A stretch of DNA of 60,225 bases from Bacillota bacterium (GTDB lineage: Bacteria; Bacillota; Clostridia; Christensenellales; Aristaeellaceae): NCBI GenBank assembly GCA_023402355.1, contig JAEXCG010000122.1, positions 1-60,225 on the forward strand, in the 5' to 3' direction. This document shows, piece by piece, positions 1 to 7,726 of this stretch; positions within the stretch are counted from its first letter, which is position 1, and each line of letters opens with the position of its first letter. Below the pieces are notes generated by a model. It saw only the letters and a program-made list of their open reading frames with translations. It searched no databases and had not been told where the DNA came from. Position numbers and translations under genes: made by a program.

Positions 1-74
1 CGCGCGGCCTGCGCCGCCCCCATGCCCGCCGCCGCCGCGCAAGCGCCCACGGCGGCGAGCGCCGCCAGCCGCAT
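1..74 (-). CDS. spoIIIAB: SpoIIIAB, N-terminal fragment
   Basis: This is the start of the next gene of the spoIIIA operon, cut by the window edge. Its ATG overlaps the TGA of spoIIIAA in an ATGA junction, and about 24 codons are visible, beginning MRLAALAAVGACAAAG. The short hydrophobic, Ala/Gly-rich start fits the single N-terminal membrane segment of SpoIIIAB, a part of the SpoIIIA channel in the forespore-engulfing membrane. The identification rests mainly on position after spoIIIAA, because too little sequence is present for a domain call. Confidence 0.6.
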   Translation of the reverse strand, partial: MRLAALAAVGACAAAAGMGAAQAA

Positions 75-991
75 CACGCAATCCCCTCCCCGGCGTTTGC
101 AACCGCTTGGCCCTGCGCGTCGAAGCGGGCTTTGATCCGTCCGCGGCCTGCGAGCAGCACGTAGCCCGAAAACGCCCGCGCCTCCATCAGCCGCCGCAGC
201 GCGGGCCGCCCGCGCAGCGCTTCTAAGGAATCCGCGTGGGCGCTCGCGAGCACGAAGACGCCGCAGCGCAGCGCCTCCAGCACCGCCTGCGCGTCCTCCT
301 CGCGCCCGATTTCGTCCGTGACGATCCACTGAGGGCTCATCGCGCGCAGCAGCATCTGCATGGCCTGCGCCTTGGGGCAGCCGTCCATCACGTCCGTCCG
401 GCAGCCCACGGGCATCTGCGGCACGCCGTCGACCGCGCCGCACAGTTCGGAGCGCTCGTCCGCGACGCAGACGTGCTGGCCGTGGATGTCCGAAAGCTGA
501 CGCGCCGCGTCCCGCAGCACCGTCGTCTTGCCGCAGCCCGGGGGCGAAAGCACCAGCGTGCTTTTCGGCCGCCCCTTGGCGTCAAAGAGACAGGGCATCA
601 GGGCGTCCGCCGCGCCCGTCACCGGTCGGGCAATCCGAACGCACAGCGAACCGACCGAGTGGAGGCCGGTGACCCGGCCTTCCTGCACCGCGACCCGTCC
701 GCAGACTCCGATTCGATGCCCGCCCCGCACCGTAAGAAAGCCCTGGCAGAGCTCCTCCTGGCGCGCGTAGAGCGAATGCTCGCACAGCGCCGCCAGCAGC
801 GACTGCACCTCCGCCGCGCCGGGGCACCATTCCAGCAGGGTGCCGCCCTCGTCCGTCACCCACTCCGTGCGCTGCCCCGCGCGCACGCGGAGCTCGAGCA
901 ATGCCTGCGCCTGAATGGCGCTGAGCTCCTGCGCCCGACGCCTGACGGCGGACGGTAGATAGCGCAGAAGATCGTCCCGCCAATCGCCCAT
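74..991 (-). CDS. spoIIIAA: Stage III sporulation ATPase SpoIIIAA
   Basis: A 305-aa cytoplasmic secretion-type ATPase, thought to energise the SpoIIIA-SpoIIQ feeding-tube channel between mother cell and forespore. The Walker A loop (SPPGCGKTT, about residues 149-157) and a Walker B region with VTDEIGREED and an ASAHADS switch match the SpoIIIAA/PilT-like family, and the length is typical. The ATG has a strong GGAGGGGAG ribosome site just upstream. The gene is followed without a gap by spoIIIAB, and a sigma-E-like promoter lies about 50 bases upstream, as expected for a mother-cell operon. Confidence 0.95.
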   Translation of the reverse strand: MGDWRDDLLRYLPSAVRRRAQELSAIQAQALLELRVRAGQRTEWVTDEGGTLLEWCPGAAEVQSLLAALCEHSLYARQEELCQGFLTVRGGHRIGVCGRVAVQEGRVTGLHSVGSLCVRIARPVTGAADALMPCLFDAKGRPKSTLVLSPPGCGKTTVLRDAARQLSDIHGQHVCVADERSELCGAVDGVPQMPVGCRTDVMDGCPKAQAMQMLLRAMSPQWIVTDEIGREEDAQAVLEALRCGVFVLASAHADSLEALRGRPALRRLMEARAFSGYVLLAGRGRIKARFDAQGQAVANAGEGIA

Positions 992-1037
992 CTTTGCTCC
1001 CCTCCGCGCCTAAAGCGCCTGTCCGTTTTGTTTCTTC

Positions 1038-1067
1038 ATGGTATGTTGCCTGTCCGCGTTTCATGAC
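1038..1067 (-). promoter_or_regulatory. Candidate sigma-E promoter for the spoIIIA operon
   Basis: On the minus strand, GTCATGAA, a 14-base spacer, then CATACCAT. This is close to the mother-cell sigma-E pattern (GTCATATT / CATACAAT, 13-15 base spacing) and lies about 50 bases before the spoIIIAA ATG, overlapping the end of the upstream transpeptidase gene. The spoIIIA operon is sigma-E dependent in Bacillus. The match is by eye only. Confidence 0.45.
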
Positions 1068-1070
1068 AGC

Positions 1071-1736
1071 CTACTCAAACAGCATCAGCCCCAGCGCCTG
1101 ATACATTCCGTAATCCACCACGTCCCCGACGCCCAGCTTTTTTTCCTTCCGAAAGGCCTTGATCGCCGCGCTGGTCGCGTCTCCGTACACGCCGTCGGGG
1201 TTTCCATGGTAAAAGCCCAATGCGCGCAGCTTGCGCTGCACGGCGCGCACGTGCGCGTTGCGGTCGCCGGGCCTGAGCGTGCGCAGCGAATCGCCCAGTT
1301 CCCCGAAAGCGCCGCCCTCGATGATGACCGTCGCGCCGTTTTGAACCCGCGCGTACAACTCCTCCACGTCCTTGTTGTACATGCGGATGCACCCGTGCGA
1401 CGCGCTATAGCCGATGGAGCCAGGCTTGTTCGTGCCGTGAATGCCGTACGTGCCCCAGGGCACGTTCAGCCCCAGAAAGCAGGTGCCGAAGCCGCCCGGG
1501 TCGCCGCTGAACCGGTTTACGATCTTGAAGACGCCCAGCGGCGAGGGCGTCTTATACGTGCCTGCCGCGACCGGATAGCGCTTGACCTGCACGCGGTCCT
1601 CGTAGAGCGTGAGCGTCATGCGCTCGACGTCCACGACGATCACCTGCTCCGGCCCCCGCGCCGTCGCGTGCCCGGAAAAGAGAAAAAGCGCCGAAGCCAC
1701 CGCCAGCGCCGCGCACCAAAGAACCCTTCGACGCAT
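1071..1736 (-). CDS. Secreted L,D-transpeptidase with peptidoglycan-binding domain
   Basis: A 221-aa exported wall enzyme predicted to form or edit 3-3 peptidoglycan cross-links. An N-terminal signal segment (about residues 4-25) is followed by a YkuD catalytic domain. Its HGTN motif (H100) and the SHGCIRMYNKD motif with nucleophile Cys116 are both present. A PG_binding_1 domain (RNAHVRAVQRKLRALGFY, then DGVYGDATSAAIKAFR) closes the C-terminus, the reverse of the common order. I chose the start at MRRRVLW because GGAGGGG sits six bases upstream; an in-frame ATG seven codons earlier lacks this. Its position before spoIIIAA suggests, but does not prove, a sporulation role. Confidence 0.9.
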   Translation of the reverse strand: MRRRVLWCAALAVASALFLFSGHATARGPEQVIVVDVERMTLTLYEDRVQVKRYPVAAGTYKTPSPLGVFKIVNRFSGDPGGFGTCFLGLNVPWGTYGIHGTNKPGSIGYSASHGCIRMYNKDVEELYARVQNGATVIIEGGAFGELGDSLRTLRPGDRNAHVRAVQRKLRALGFYHGNPDGVYGDATSAAIKAFRKEKKLGVGDVVDYGMYQALGLMLFE

Positions 1737-1828
1737 CTTGCACCCCTCCGCAGGCATCGTATGAAAACGTCAAACCAAAAATGCGGCAAACGGCGCTCGC
1801 CGCCCGCGCCCCGATCGCTTGGAAACGA

Positions 1829-1868
1829 CAAAAAGACGATCCCGGCCCCAGCCACGGATCGTCTTTTT
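1829..1868 (-). terminator. Rho-independent terminator after the MazG/SNF2 cassette
   Basis: On the minus strand GACGATCC and GGGATCGTC form a stem around a GC-rich loop, followed by TTTTTG. It lies just downstream of the MazG-like gene. An A-run on the other side could also allow plus-strand use. Confidence 0.75.
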
Positions 1869-1893
1869 TCTTGCCAGCAGCCCTGGTCGGCGT

Positions 1894-2343
1894 TCAGTCG
1901 GACGGGGCCTGTGCCTGTGCCTTCGCGTCCCCATCCGCCTCTTCGCGCAGGTTTTCCCGCATGCGGTCGATTTCCACCGTCCAGTCGCGCTTCATGTTGC
2001 GGGCGTGCTTTTTCAGGTACGCTTCGCTAAACTCCGCGGGGCTGATGTCGTAACAGAGCAGCACGTCCCCGAAGTACATCAGCACGTCCACCATTTCTTC
2101 GATAAAATGCGCGCGGACGCTCTGATCTTTCATGATCGCCTCGTCGCCGAGCTTCTTGATGACGTCGATCACCTCGCCGCACTCGCAGAGCATCCAAAGA
2201 AGCTGTTCGCGCGCCTTGGCCGGGCTGACCCCGCCCCACTTTTCCCGGTACTTTTCCTGAAGCTCCCGCTGCATGAGCAGAATGTCGCTCACGGAAATTT
2301 CCATGTCGTCGCCGCCTTTCTTTTTAGCCTTCGTGTGCCTCAT
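1894..2343 (-). CDS. MazG-like / all-alpha NTP pyrophosphohydrolase
   Basis: A 149-aa, mostly helical protein. It shows the two acidic motifs of the all-alpha NTP pyrophosphatase superfamily: ECGEVID and, about 35 residues later, EEMVDVLMYFGD. Enzymes of this group hydrolyse nucleoside triphosphates to monophosphate and pyrophosphate, usually as house-cleaning or dNTP-pool control; the substrate cannot be read here. The first ATG overlaps the stop of the SNF2 helicase gene (ATGA), implying translational coupling. A second ATG at 2304 (MEISVSDIL) also has a good ribosome site and begins exactly where the domain starts, so the basic 13-residue leader may not be real. The C-terminus is Ala/Gln/Asp-rich. 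Confidence 0.8.
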   Translation of the reverse strand: MRHTKAKKKGGDDMEISVSDILLMQRELQEKYREKWGGVSPAKAREQLLWMLCECGEVIDVIKKLGDEAIMKDQSVRAHFIEEMVDVLMYFGDVLLCYDISPAEFSEAYLKKHARNMKRDWTVEIDRMRENLREEADGDAKAQAQAPSD

Positions 2344-4076
2344 GTCTCGTCCTTCGCCCTTTCCATGAGCCGCGCGACGAGCCGTTCCATGTGCGAGCGC
2401 GCCTGCGAGCTCGCAAGCGCCTCACGCGCCTGATCGGGCACGCCGTCGCCCATGATGGCGACGAACTGGCTCACCTTGAGGCCGAGCGCCTCCTGCATGT
2501 CCTGGTCCGACCCGCGCGGCGAGACGAGGTAGTAGCAAAGCAGCGAATCCTCCTGGCCGATGCGGTGCGCCCGGTCCTCCGCCTGGCTGTGCACGGCGGG
2601 CGACCAGTCCAGCTCGCCGAAGACCACGCAGGACGCGCGCTGCAGGTTGAGCCCCGCCGCCGCCCGCAGCGAAACGCAGCAAAGGTCCGTTTTGCCCGAC
2701 ATGAACGCGCCCGCCGCCAGGTCCTTCTGATCCTGCGTCTCGCGTCCGGTGATGAAGACCGGGTGGAACGCGTGCAGCTCTTTGCGGTAGCGGTCCATCA
2801 CCTGATGGTGGTGCGCGAAGAGCAGCACGCGCTCGCCGCCCTCCAGCAGCGCGCGCACGAACGCCGCGACGAAGGGCGCCTTAGAGAGCCCGGTCGCCTG
2901 CCGCTCGCCCTGACAAACCTGCTCCGCGAGCAGCGCGCGCTCGGAAGCGCCCAGCGACTCGTCGGAAAGCCGCCGCGCCTTTTCCCATACCGCCTTCATG
3001 ACGCCCTTGTACAGCGCGTCGTCCGCGTCGATCTCCTGCACCAGACGCCGCTTGGGCGGCAGCTCCGAGAGCACCTGCTGCTTTGTCCTGCGCAGCATCA
3101 GCCCCTCGCGGCGCAGGTGCTCGCCCAGCAGGTCGGGCTTGGCGACGATGGCGTTTCCGTATCCGTAGCACCATTCGCGCGAGAAGCTCTCCCAGTCGCC
3201 CAGAAAGTGAAAGTCCAGGATGTTGATGACGTTGAAGATTTCGCCGCCTTTGTTGTAGATCGGCGTGCCCGACAGGCCCACCACGTGCTCGCAGCTTTCC
3301 GCCAGCAGGCTGGCCGCCGAGTACTTTTCCGTGCCCGCGTGCCGCAGCTCCTGGATTTCGTCGAAGATGACCGACTGCATGCAAAGGTGCGGCAGAACCT
3401 CCTTCCACCCGCGAAGCAGCAGGTAGTGCACGATGTACACGTCCGCGACCGGCAGCTCGTAGGGCGTGAGCCCCCGGATGACGTGAATGCGCAGACCGCC
3501 CGGCAGCTTTAAAAAACGCTGAAGCTCGCGCTCCCAGTTGCGCACCAGGTGCGAGGGCACGACGAGCATCACCGGCAGCAGCCGCGTCGTCGCTAAAAAC
3601 GCGATGGCCTCCACCGTCTTGCCAAGCCCCATCTCGTCCGCTAGCAGCGCGCGGGGGTTGGCGAGCAGCCAGGCCAGCCCCTCCTTTTGAAAGGGACGGA
3701 GCGCGCCCTCAAAGTACGTCATCGGGGGCGTTACGCTTTGGGGCATCTGCTGAGCGCGAAGGCGCTGCACGGCGTAGGCCTGCGCCTGATCGAGCGCCTC
3801 TTCCCAGCGCTTTTCATCCCGCTCGCTCACGCGCAGGGGGTAGCGCAGCATCAGCCAGTTGATGTCGCCCACGATGCGCCTGTGCGCGGTGAAGCGCGCC
3901 TCCCCCCGACCATGCCCCTCGCAGCCGGGGAACAGGCGCTTGGCCATCTCGGTCACGCAGGGCTCGCCCTTGATCGTCCAGCAGCGGCTGCGGCGGTTAT
4001 AGCTGAGCGTGCCGTAGTAGTGCTGCGCCTCGCCCGGCCTTTGCAGGTAGGCCGGAATCCCGTCTCTCTCGTTCAT
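2340..4076 (-). CDS. SNF2-family DEAD/DEAH-like helicase (ATP-dependent DNA translocase)
   Basis: A 578-aa SNF2 ATPase. Helicase motif I is DEMGLGKT (about 147-154), motif II is DEIQ (239-242), motif III is GLSGTPIYN, and motif VI is AEDRAHRIGQ near residue 498, so both RecA lobes are complete. Residues 1-120 contain a small Trp/Cys-containing region of unknown role. The start at 4076 overlaps the stop of the nuclease-like gene by ATGA; an ATG at 4094 is an alternative. The reading frame stays open to 4277, but that extension is low-complexity Arg/Ala and overlaps the upstream gene. It lies in an operon with a PD-(D/E)XK-like protein and a MazG-like enzyme, a mix seen in phage and defence modules. 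Confidence 0.9.
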   Translation of the reverse strand: MNERDGIPAYLQRPGEAQHYYGTLSYNRRSRCWTIKGEPCVTEMAKRLFPGCEGHGRGEARFTAHRRIVGDINWLMLRYPLRVSERDEKRWEEALDQAQAYAVQRLRAQQMPQSVTPPMTYFEGALRPFQKEGLAWLLANPRALLADEMGLGKTVEAIAFLATTRLLPVMLVVPSHLVRNWERELQRFLKLPGGLRIHVIRGLTPYELPVADVYIVHYLLLRGWKEVLPHLCMQSVIFDEIQELRHAGTEKYSAASLLAESCEHVVGLSGTPIYNKGGEIFNVINILDFHFLGDWESFSREWCYGYGNAIVAKPDLLGEHLRREGLMLRRTKQQVLSELPPKRRLVQEIDADDALYKGVMKAVWEKARRLSDESLGASERALLAEQVCQGERQATGLSKAPFVAAFVRALLEGGERVLLFAHHHQVMDRYRKELHAFHPVFITGRETQDQKDLAAGAFMSGKTDLCCVSLRAAAGLNLQRASCVVFGELDWSPAVHSQAEDRAHRIGQEDSLLCYYLVSPRGSDQDMQEALGLKVSQFVAIMGDGVPDQAREALASSQARSHMERLVARLMERAKDET

Positions 4077-4480
4077 GGAAGGCTGATCCCCCATTGTCTG
4101 TTCAGGCTGACCACACGAAGGGGTTTTCCGCCGATCGCGCGCGGCAGCAGGGCGCTTCGCTGCACGACCAGCACGAGAGCGCCGACCGCGTCGCTCTGCG
4201 CATAGCGGGCAAGCTGGCGCAGCAGCGCCCCGCGCTCGGGCTTTCCGCACTTGACCTCGATGCCCACCGCGCCGCACAGAAAATCGATGCGCCGTCCCCC
4301 TCCGAGCTTCGCCTCGTGCTGAGCCGAAAGCCCGGACGCCTCAAGCGCCCGGGCGATCTGCTCATGGAGCTGCGCCTCGCTCTGCCACGGCGCCGTGCGC
4401 AGGACGCAGACCGCGTCGACGATGCGCTGCATTTCTTCCTCCAACCTCTTCTCTCCCCCTGTCAGCCGTATATCCGCCAT
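4073..4480 (-). CDS. PD-(D/E)XK nuclease-like protein
   Basis: A 135-aa protein with a plausible restriction-endonuclease-fold active site: Asp66 in GRRIDF, eight residues, then Glu75-Val-Lys77 in IEVK, followed by a helix (RGALLRQLARYAQSD) and a strand (ALVLVV). It probably cleaves DNA, or is a decayed relative, and would act with the overlapping SNF2 helicase. I place the start at MADIRL (AGGGA upstream); the longer frame would need a TTG start. No family name is certain: VRR-NUC and DUF-type PD-(D/E)XK families are candidates. Confidence 0.6.
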   Translation of the reverse strand: MADIRLTGGEKRLEEEMQRIVDAVCVLRTAPWQSEAQLHEQIARALEASGLSAQHEAKLGGGRRIDFLCGAVGIEVKCGKPERGALLRQLARYAQSDAVGALVLVVQRSALLPRAIGGKPLRVVSLNRQWGISLP

Positions 4481-4560
4481 TTTAGCATTCCCTGGGCGCG
4501 CTTTCAACCGTCCGTTCCACTTTTTTCGCGCGTCCCGTTTTTCCTTTTTGCCCGCAGGCC

Positions 4561-4589
4561 TTGCAACAAATGCTATTTTGAGGTATGAT
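4561..4589 (+). promoter_or_regulatory. Sigma-A promoter for the 4637 gene
   Basis: TTGCAA, a 17-base spacer and TATGAT, lying 47 bases before the ATG at 4637. The region is AT-rich in an otherwise GC-rich window. Confidence 0.75.
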
Positions 4590-4636
4590 GAACGTATTCA
4601 AATTGTAGAATTTTCATCAGGAAAGGGGATTCCTAT

Positions 4637-5791
4637 ATGCCTCGAACCCGTCGCCTGCTCATTTCCGCGCTGGCGTTCGCGCTCCTCTTCGTCTTTTCGA
4701 CCGGCGCGCTCGCGGAAAAAGCCATTAAAAAGGTCGATCCCACCGTCAAGGTGAACAAAAATTCGTTTACCATCCGTCCCGGCATCGATACGGAAATGAC
4801 GCTGACGCTCAGCATGCCCGGCTTCCTGTCCGTGCGGACGCTGGACAAGGACGGGGGCGAGATCGAAACCCTCTTTACCGACCGGGAATACCCCAGCGGC
4901 CCGAGCAGCTTTGCCTGGAATTGCGCCAGGCAGGACGACGGATCGTTCTATCCCGACGGGGAATACCGCCTCGGCTTAACGCTTCGCGACGAGTACGGCA
5001 ACGTCTCCAAGGAGACGACGATAAAGATCAAGACCGGCGAGCCCCGCCCCGTCGTATCCAACGTGCAGTTCAGCAATGATAACAAGAAAAAGCCCTGGAC
5101 GTTCACCGCCGATCTGTCGATGGCCGGCTCCGTGCGGCTCGACATCTTCAACGCGACCAACCTCGACAACAGCATCTACGAAATCGACGGCATCGACAAG
5201 GCCAAGGCCGGCACCGTGACGGTCGCCTGGGATGGCAAGATCGTCGAAAAAGAGGACAACAAGGTGGTCGATTCGTACTCGCTCTCCCCCGGCAATTACG
5301 CCGTCCGGGTGGTGCTCACCGACAAGGACGACGAGGAGAGCGACGACGAGCCCATCTTCATCACGGTCGTGGACGACAAGAACATGACGCCCTATCTCAC
5401 CGGCACGGAGCCCGAAATCCCCCCCGAACCCGAAGAGGAGCCCGCGCCGGAGGAAGACGACGACGACGCAGACGATAACGGCGACGACGCGGAGACCAAG
5501 GACGCGAAGGACGACGGCAAGGACGACGAGAAGACGCCCTCCAAGAAGACCACCAAGGACGCGGACGACGACGATGACCGCACCGTCGGCAAGGCGATCA
5601 AAAACGACATCAACGTGCGTTCCAAGCCCACCACCGGCAAGAAGGGCGTGCGCATCACGCGGCTGCGTCTGAACGAAACGGCCACCATCCTCGAAACCGT
5701 CACCGGCGAGGACGGCGAAACCTGGTACTACATTCATACGCGCGGCGGCGACGAGGGCTACGTGCTCGCAAGCCTCATCGAGATTCAGTAA
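4637..5791 (+). CDS. Secreted protein with FlgD/Ig-like domains, acidic linker and C-terminal SH3b domain
   Basis: A 384-aa exported protein. Residues 1-26 form a signal peptide ending in GALAEKA. Two beta-rich modules follow (about 30-135 and 140-245), with the FlgD Ig-like signature DGSFYPDGEYRLGLTLRDEYGN and the related SLSPGNYAVRVVLTDKDDEE. A strongly acidic Asp/Glu/Lys low-complexity linker spans about 260-315. The C-terminal 60 residues (INVRSKPTTGKKG to EGYVLASLIEI) are a bacterial SH3 domain, typical of wall-binding proteins. It is probably surface-attached; ligand and role are unknown. It has its own promoter, an AAAGGGGA ribosome site and a terminator, so it is a single-gene unit. 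Confidence 0.85.
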   Translation: MPRTRRLLISALAFALLFVFSTGALAEKAIKKVDPTVKVNKNSFTIRPGIDTEMTLTLSMPGFLSVRTLDKDGGEIETLFTDREYPSGPSSFAWNCARQDDGSFYPDGEYRLGLTLRDEYGNVSKETTIKIKTGEPRPVVSNVQFSNDNKKKPWTFTADLSMAGSVRLDIFNATNLDNSIYEIDGIDKAKAGTVTVAWDGKIVEKEDNKVVDSYSLSPGNYAVRVVLTDKDDEESDDEPIFITVVDDKNMTPYLTGTEPEIPPEPEEEPAPEEDDDDADDNGDDAETKDAKDDGKDDEKTPSKKTTKDADDDDDRTVGKAIKNDINVRSKPTTGKKGVRITRLRLNETATILETVTGEDGETWYYIHTRGGDEGYVLASLIEIQ

Positions 5792-5802
5792 TTGAGCAAT
5801 AA

Positions 5803-5835
5803 AAAATACTCCCTGATCAAAGGGAGTATTTTTTT
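5803..5835. terminator. Bidirectional terminator between convergent genes
   Basis: AATACTCCC and GGGAGTATT arms with an 8-base loop, flanked by A-rich and T-rich runs, between the stop codons of the convergent 4637 and 5838 genes. Confidence 0.9.
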
Positions 5836-5837
5836 GT

Positions 5838-6527
5838 TCAGTCCGCGATGACGTAGGCCAGCGCGTAGGCGCTGGCGGGCCGAATGCCGCGCTCGGCCCA
5901 GGAGGCTTCGATCTCCGGGTCCACCGTCGTCGACAGCTCGACCGCGTTGCCCGCGGGAATGCCCAGGTAATACGGCGAAAGCGTATCCACGAAGATCAGC
6001 TTCCCCTCCGCGTCGTACAGCGCGTAGACGATCATGATGTTGCCGACCGTCTCCTGCTTGTCGTTCAGAACCGTCGCCTTGAGGGTCGTCGTCGTATCGT
6101 CCCCGTAAAGCGTCTGTTGAGAAAACTCGGCGGTGCAGTTCAGCCGGACGACCGACCCTTCGCCCGCCGGGCGCGCTACGAGGTCGAACTTGTAAGCCGC
6201 CATCGTGTTGAGCGAATCCAGGTTCGTGTACTCCCGGACGAAGCCCTTTTCACCGGGGGCCAGCACCGAGGGATAACAGGAGTACACCGGGGTCGAGTAG
6301 ATCACCTGTCCCTCCGTGTTATACAATTCCAGCGTGCCGCCGTCCAGCACGATTGGAACGTCCCCCGTGTTTTCAATCTGCGCAAAGTAGTACGCGTAGA
6401 AAACGTCTTCATAGGCGTAGGTCTGCGCCATCTGCTGCGTGATCGTCGCCTGGCCTTCCGCCAGCGCGCCCACCGCGAAGAGCGTCAGCAACAGCGCGGC
6501 CCCCAACGCCAAAAGTCCTTTTTTCAT
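5838..6527 (-). CDS. Secreted protein of unknown function (DUF5067/FxLYD-like beta domain)
   Basis: A 229-aa exported protein. The start is the ATG preceded by a perfect AAGGAGGT; the open frame upstream of it runs through riboswitch RNA and is not coding. Residues 1-23 are a signal peptide ending in GALAEG. The rest is beta-rich (IENTGDVPIVLDGGTLELYN, later LKATVLNDKQETVGNIMIVYALYD), resembling FxLYD/DUF5067-type extracellular domains that compare ionised or stressed surfaces, but I cannot name a function. It lies downstream of a TPP riboswitch. A weak TATAGT box at 6562-6567 could add a private promoter. Confidence 0.7.
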   Translation of the reverse strand: MKKGLLALGAALLLTLFAVGALAEGQATITQQMAQTYAYEDVFYAYYFAQIENTGDVPIVLDGGTLELYNTEGQVIYSTPVYSCYPSVLAPGEKGFVREYTNLDSLNTMAAYKFDLVARPAGEGSVVRLNCTAEFSQQTLYGDDTTTTLKATVLNDKQETVGNIMIVYALYDAEGKLIFVDTLSPYYLGIPAGNAVELSTTVDPEIEASWAERGIRPASAYALAYVIAD

Positions 6528-6625
6528 CTGTTTTTTGTACCTCCTTCTTGGGGTTTTTAACACTATACCACAAAAGGAGAAAAAACTGTAGTCCCTGAAC
6601 GGAAATAACAAAATTAGGAGCACGT

Positions 6626-6668
6626 CCAAAAACAAAAGGCAGCGCGTCCCAATGGACACGCCCCCGGC
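6626..6668 (-). terminator. Expression-platform terminator after the TPP riboswitch
   Basis: On the minus strand GCGTGTCC and GGACGCGC pair (one G-T pair) and are followed by TGCCTTTTGTTTTT. It lies 15-20 bases beyond the aptamer, the usual place for a riboswitch-controlled transcription terminator. Confidence 0.75.
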
Positions 6669-6683
6669 AGAAATGCCTTTCAC

Positions 6684-6772
6684 GTTCCCTGCGTTGGCAT
6701 TACCCACATCAGGTTCTTCGGGTCGAAGCCGTGCGGCTTCCTCTCAGCCCGGCAATCGAGCTCCCCGTTTAC
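6684..6772 (-). promoter_or_regulatory. TPP (thi-box) riboswitch aptamer
   Basis: Reading the minus strand, the conserved pieces occur in order: GGGGAGC, GGCTGAGAGG, a small P3 hairpin AAGCCG-CAC-GGCTT, GACCCGAAGAACCTGATGTG, GGTAATGCCAACGCAGGGAA. This is the standard thiamine-pyrophosphate aptamer. It starts at the predicted transcription start of a consensus promoter and is followed by a terminator hairpin. No thiamine gene follows: the next gene is the secreted 229-aa protein at 5838-6527. Confidence 0.93.
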
Positions 6773-6778
6773 ACGTTG

Positions 6779-6807
6779 ATTATAGCGCTTTTGCCGCGCG
6801 CTGTCAA
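6779..6807 (-). promoter_or_regulatory. Consensus sigma-A promoter of the TPP riboswitch
   Basis: On the minus strand TTGACA, exactly 17 bases, TATAAT: a perfect match to the sigma-A consensus. The -35 box overlaps the stop codon of the DUF89 gene. Transcription would begin near 6772, right at the aptamer. Confidence 0.9.
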
Positions 6808-7676
6808 CCGTCCCGCACGTTATTTGCGCGCAGGCAAACGATGCTCAGAACCGGCACGCCGAGCGGGGCGGCGACGACTTCGCACTTCGCCATGAAGAGG
6901 AAGAAAAGATTCGGTTTGCCGCAGTTCATCAGGCTTTCGTAATTCCCCTGCCCTTTGCAGATCACGACGTCCGCCGCTTCAAATGCGCGGCGGAACGCGG
7001 TCGACGTATGGCCAAGCACCGTGCCCAAAGCGCCGTCTCCGTTCGAGAGCACCTCCGCAGCGTCCTCCATCTGAACCTGGCCCGCGTCCATCAGCGTCAC
7101 GTCGTTCACGATCGGGCGTCCGCGTACGCCAAAGGCCGCGTGAAGCCGCGGAAACCTCTCTTTCAGCGATTCGATGAACAGCTTGTCGAGCACGATTTCC
7201 CCGCAGTTATCCCCCAGGTACAAAAGGCGCTTCGCATCTGCCAACGCTTCAAACAGCAGCGCACTGTCGTCGATCGCCAGCGTCTCGACCGTCTTCAGCC
7301 TTTCTCTCAGCATTTGGAGGCTGAACGTGTGCCGGGCCGCGAAGTCGATCAGGTTGCCGCTGATCGCAAGTCGGAGCGCCATCGACAGGGGGGCCGGCGC
7401 CTCGGCAATCTGCGCGCGAAGCTGCGGCGCCAGACGCAGCACCTCCGCGTTGTAGAAGGTTCGGAGCGCCCGGTACGGATCGTCTTGCCCCAGCTCCTGC
7501 GTCAGCATGCCGTAAATCCTCCCCATGACCTCGGGGTTGCACGCGTGTTCCTCCGCCTCGCCGATCAGCAGCTTAGCGCGCGCAAGCAGTTCCTCCTCCC
7601 TTTCCCGGGGCAGATTCAGCAGGGCGCAGACCTTCCGCACCTGCGCTGTATCGCACGCCTTGCACGCTTCCTGCAT
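6804..7676 (-). CDS. DUF89 / ARMT1-like damage-control phosphatase domain protein
   Basis: A 290-aa protein of the DUF89 family, metal-dependent phosphatases proposed to remove damaged phosphometabolites. Family hallmarks are an N-terminal ACKACDTAQVRKV, the metal-binding segment YLGDNCGEIVLDKLF, GRPIVNDVTLMDA and KGQGNYESL near the end. The start is ATG 7676, five bases after GGAGG; the longer open frame to 8120 is antisense-like and contains the terminator of the upstream gene. The native substrate is unknown. Confidence 0.85.
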   Translation of the reverse strand: MQEACKACDTAQVRKVCALLNLPREREEELLARAKLLIGEAEEHACNPEVMGRIYGMLTQELGQDDPYRALRTFYNAEVLRLAPQLRAQIAEAPAPLSMALRLAISGNLIDFAARHTFSLQMLRERLKTVETLAIDDSALLFEALADAKRLLYLGDNCGEIVLDKLFIESLKERFPRLHAAFGVRGRPIVNDVTLMDAGQVQMEDAAEVLSNGDGALGTVLGHTSTAFRRAFEAADVVICKGQGNYESLMNCGKPNLFFLFMAKCEVVAAPLGVPVLSIVCLRANNVRDG

Positions 7677-7689
7677 TTTTGCCTCCACA

Positions 7690-7720
7690 CAAAAGCAGCC
7701 GAAGCCCTTGCTTCGGCTGC
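7690..7720 (-). terminator. Terminator of the HD-GYP regulator gene
   Basis: On the minus strand GCAGCCGAAG and CTTCGGCTGC form a 10-bp stem followed by TTTTGTGTGG. The T-tract runs directly into the ribosome site of the DUF89 gene, so read-through or RNA structure could limit expression of that gene. Confidence 0.85.
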
Positions 7721-7726
7721 CTGATT

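Noticed and set aside
5838..6707. Longer 289-aa form of the secreted protein, starting at 6707
   Set aside because: The extra 60 codons translate the TPP riboswitch and its terminator; the ATG at 6527 has a perfect ribosome site and a signal peptide.
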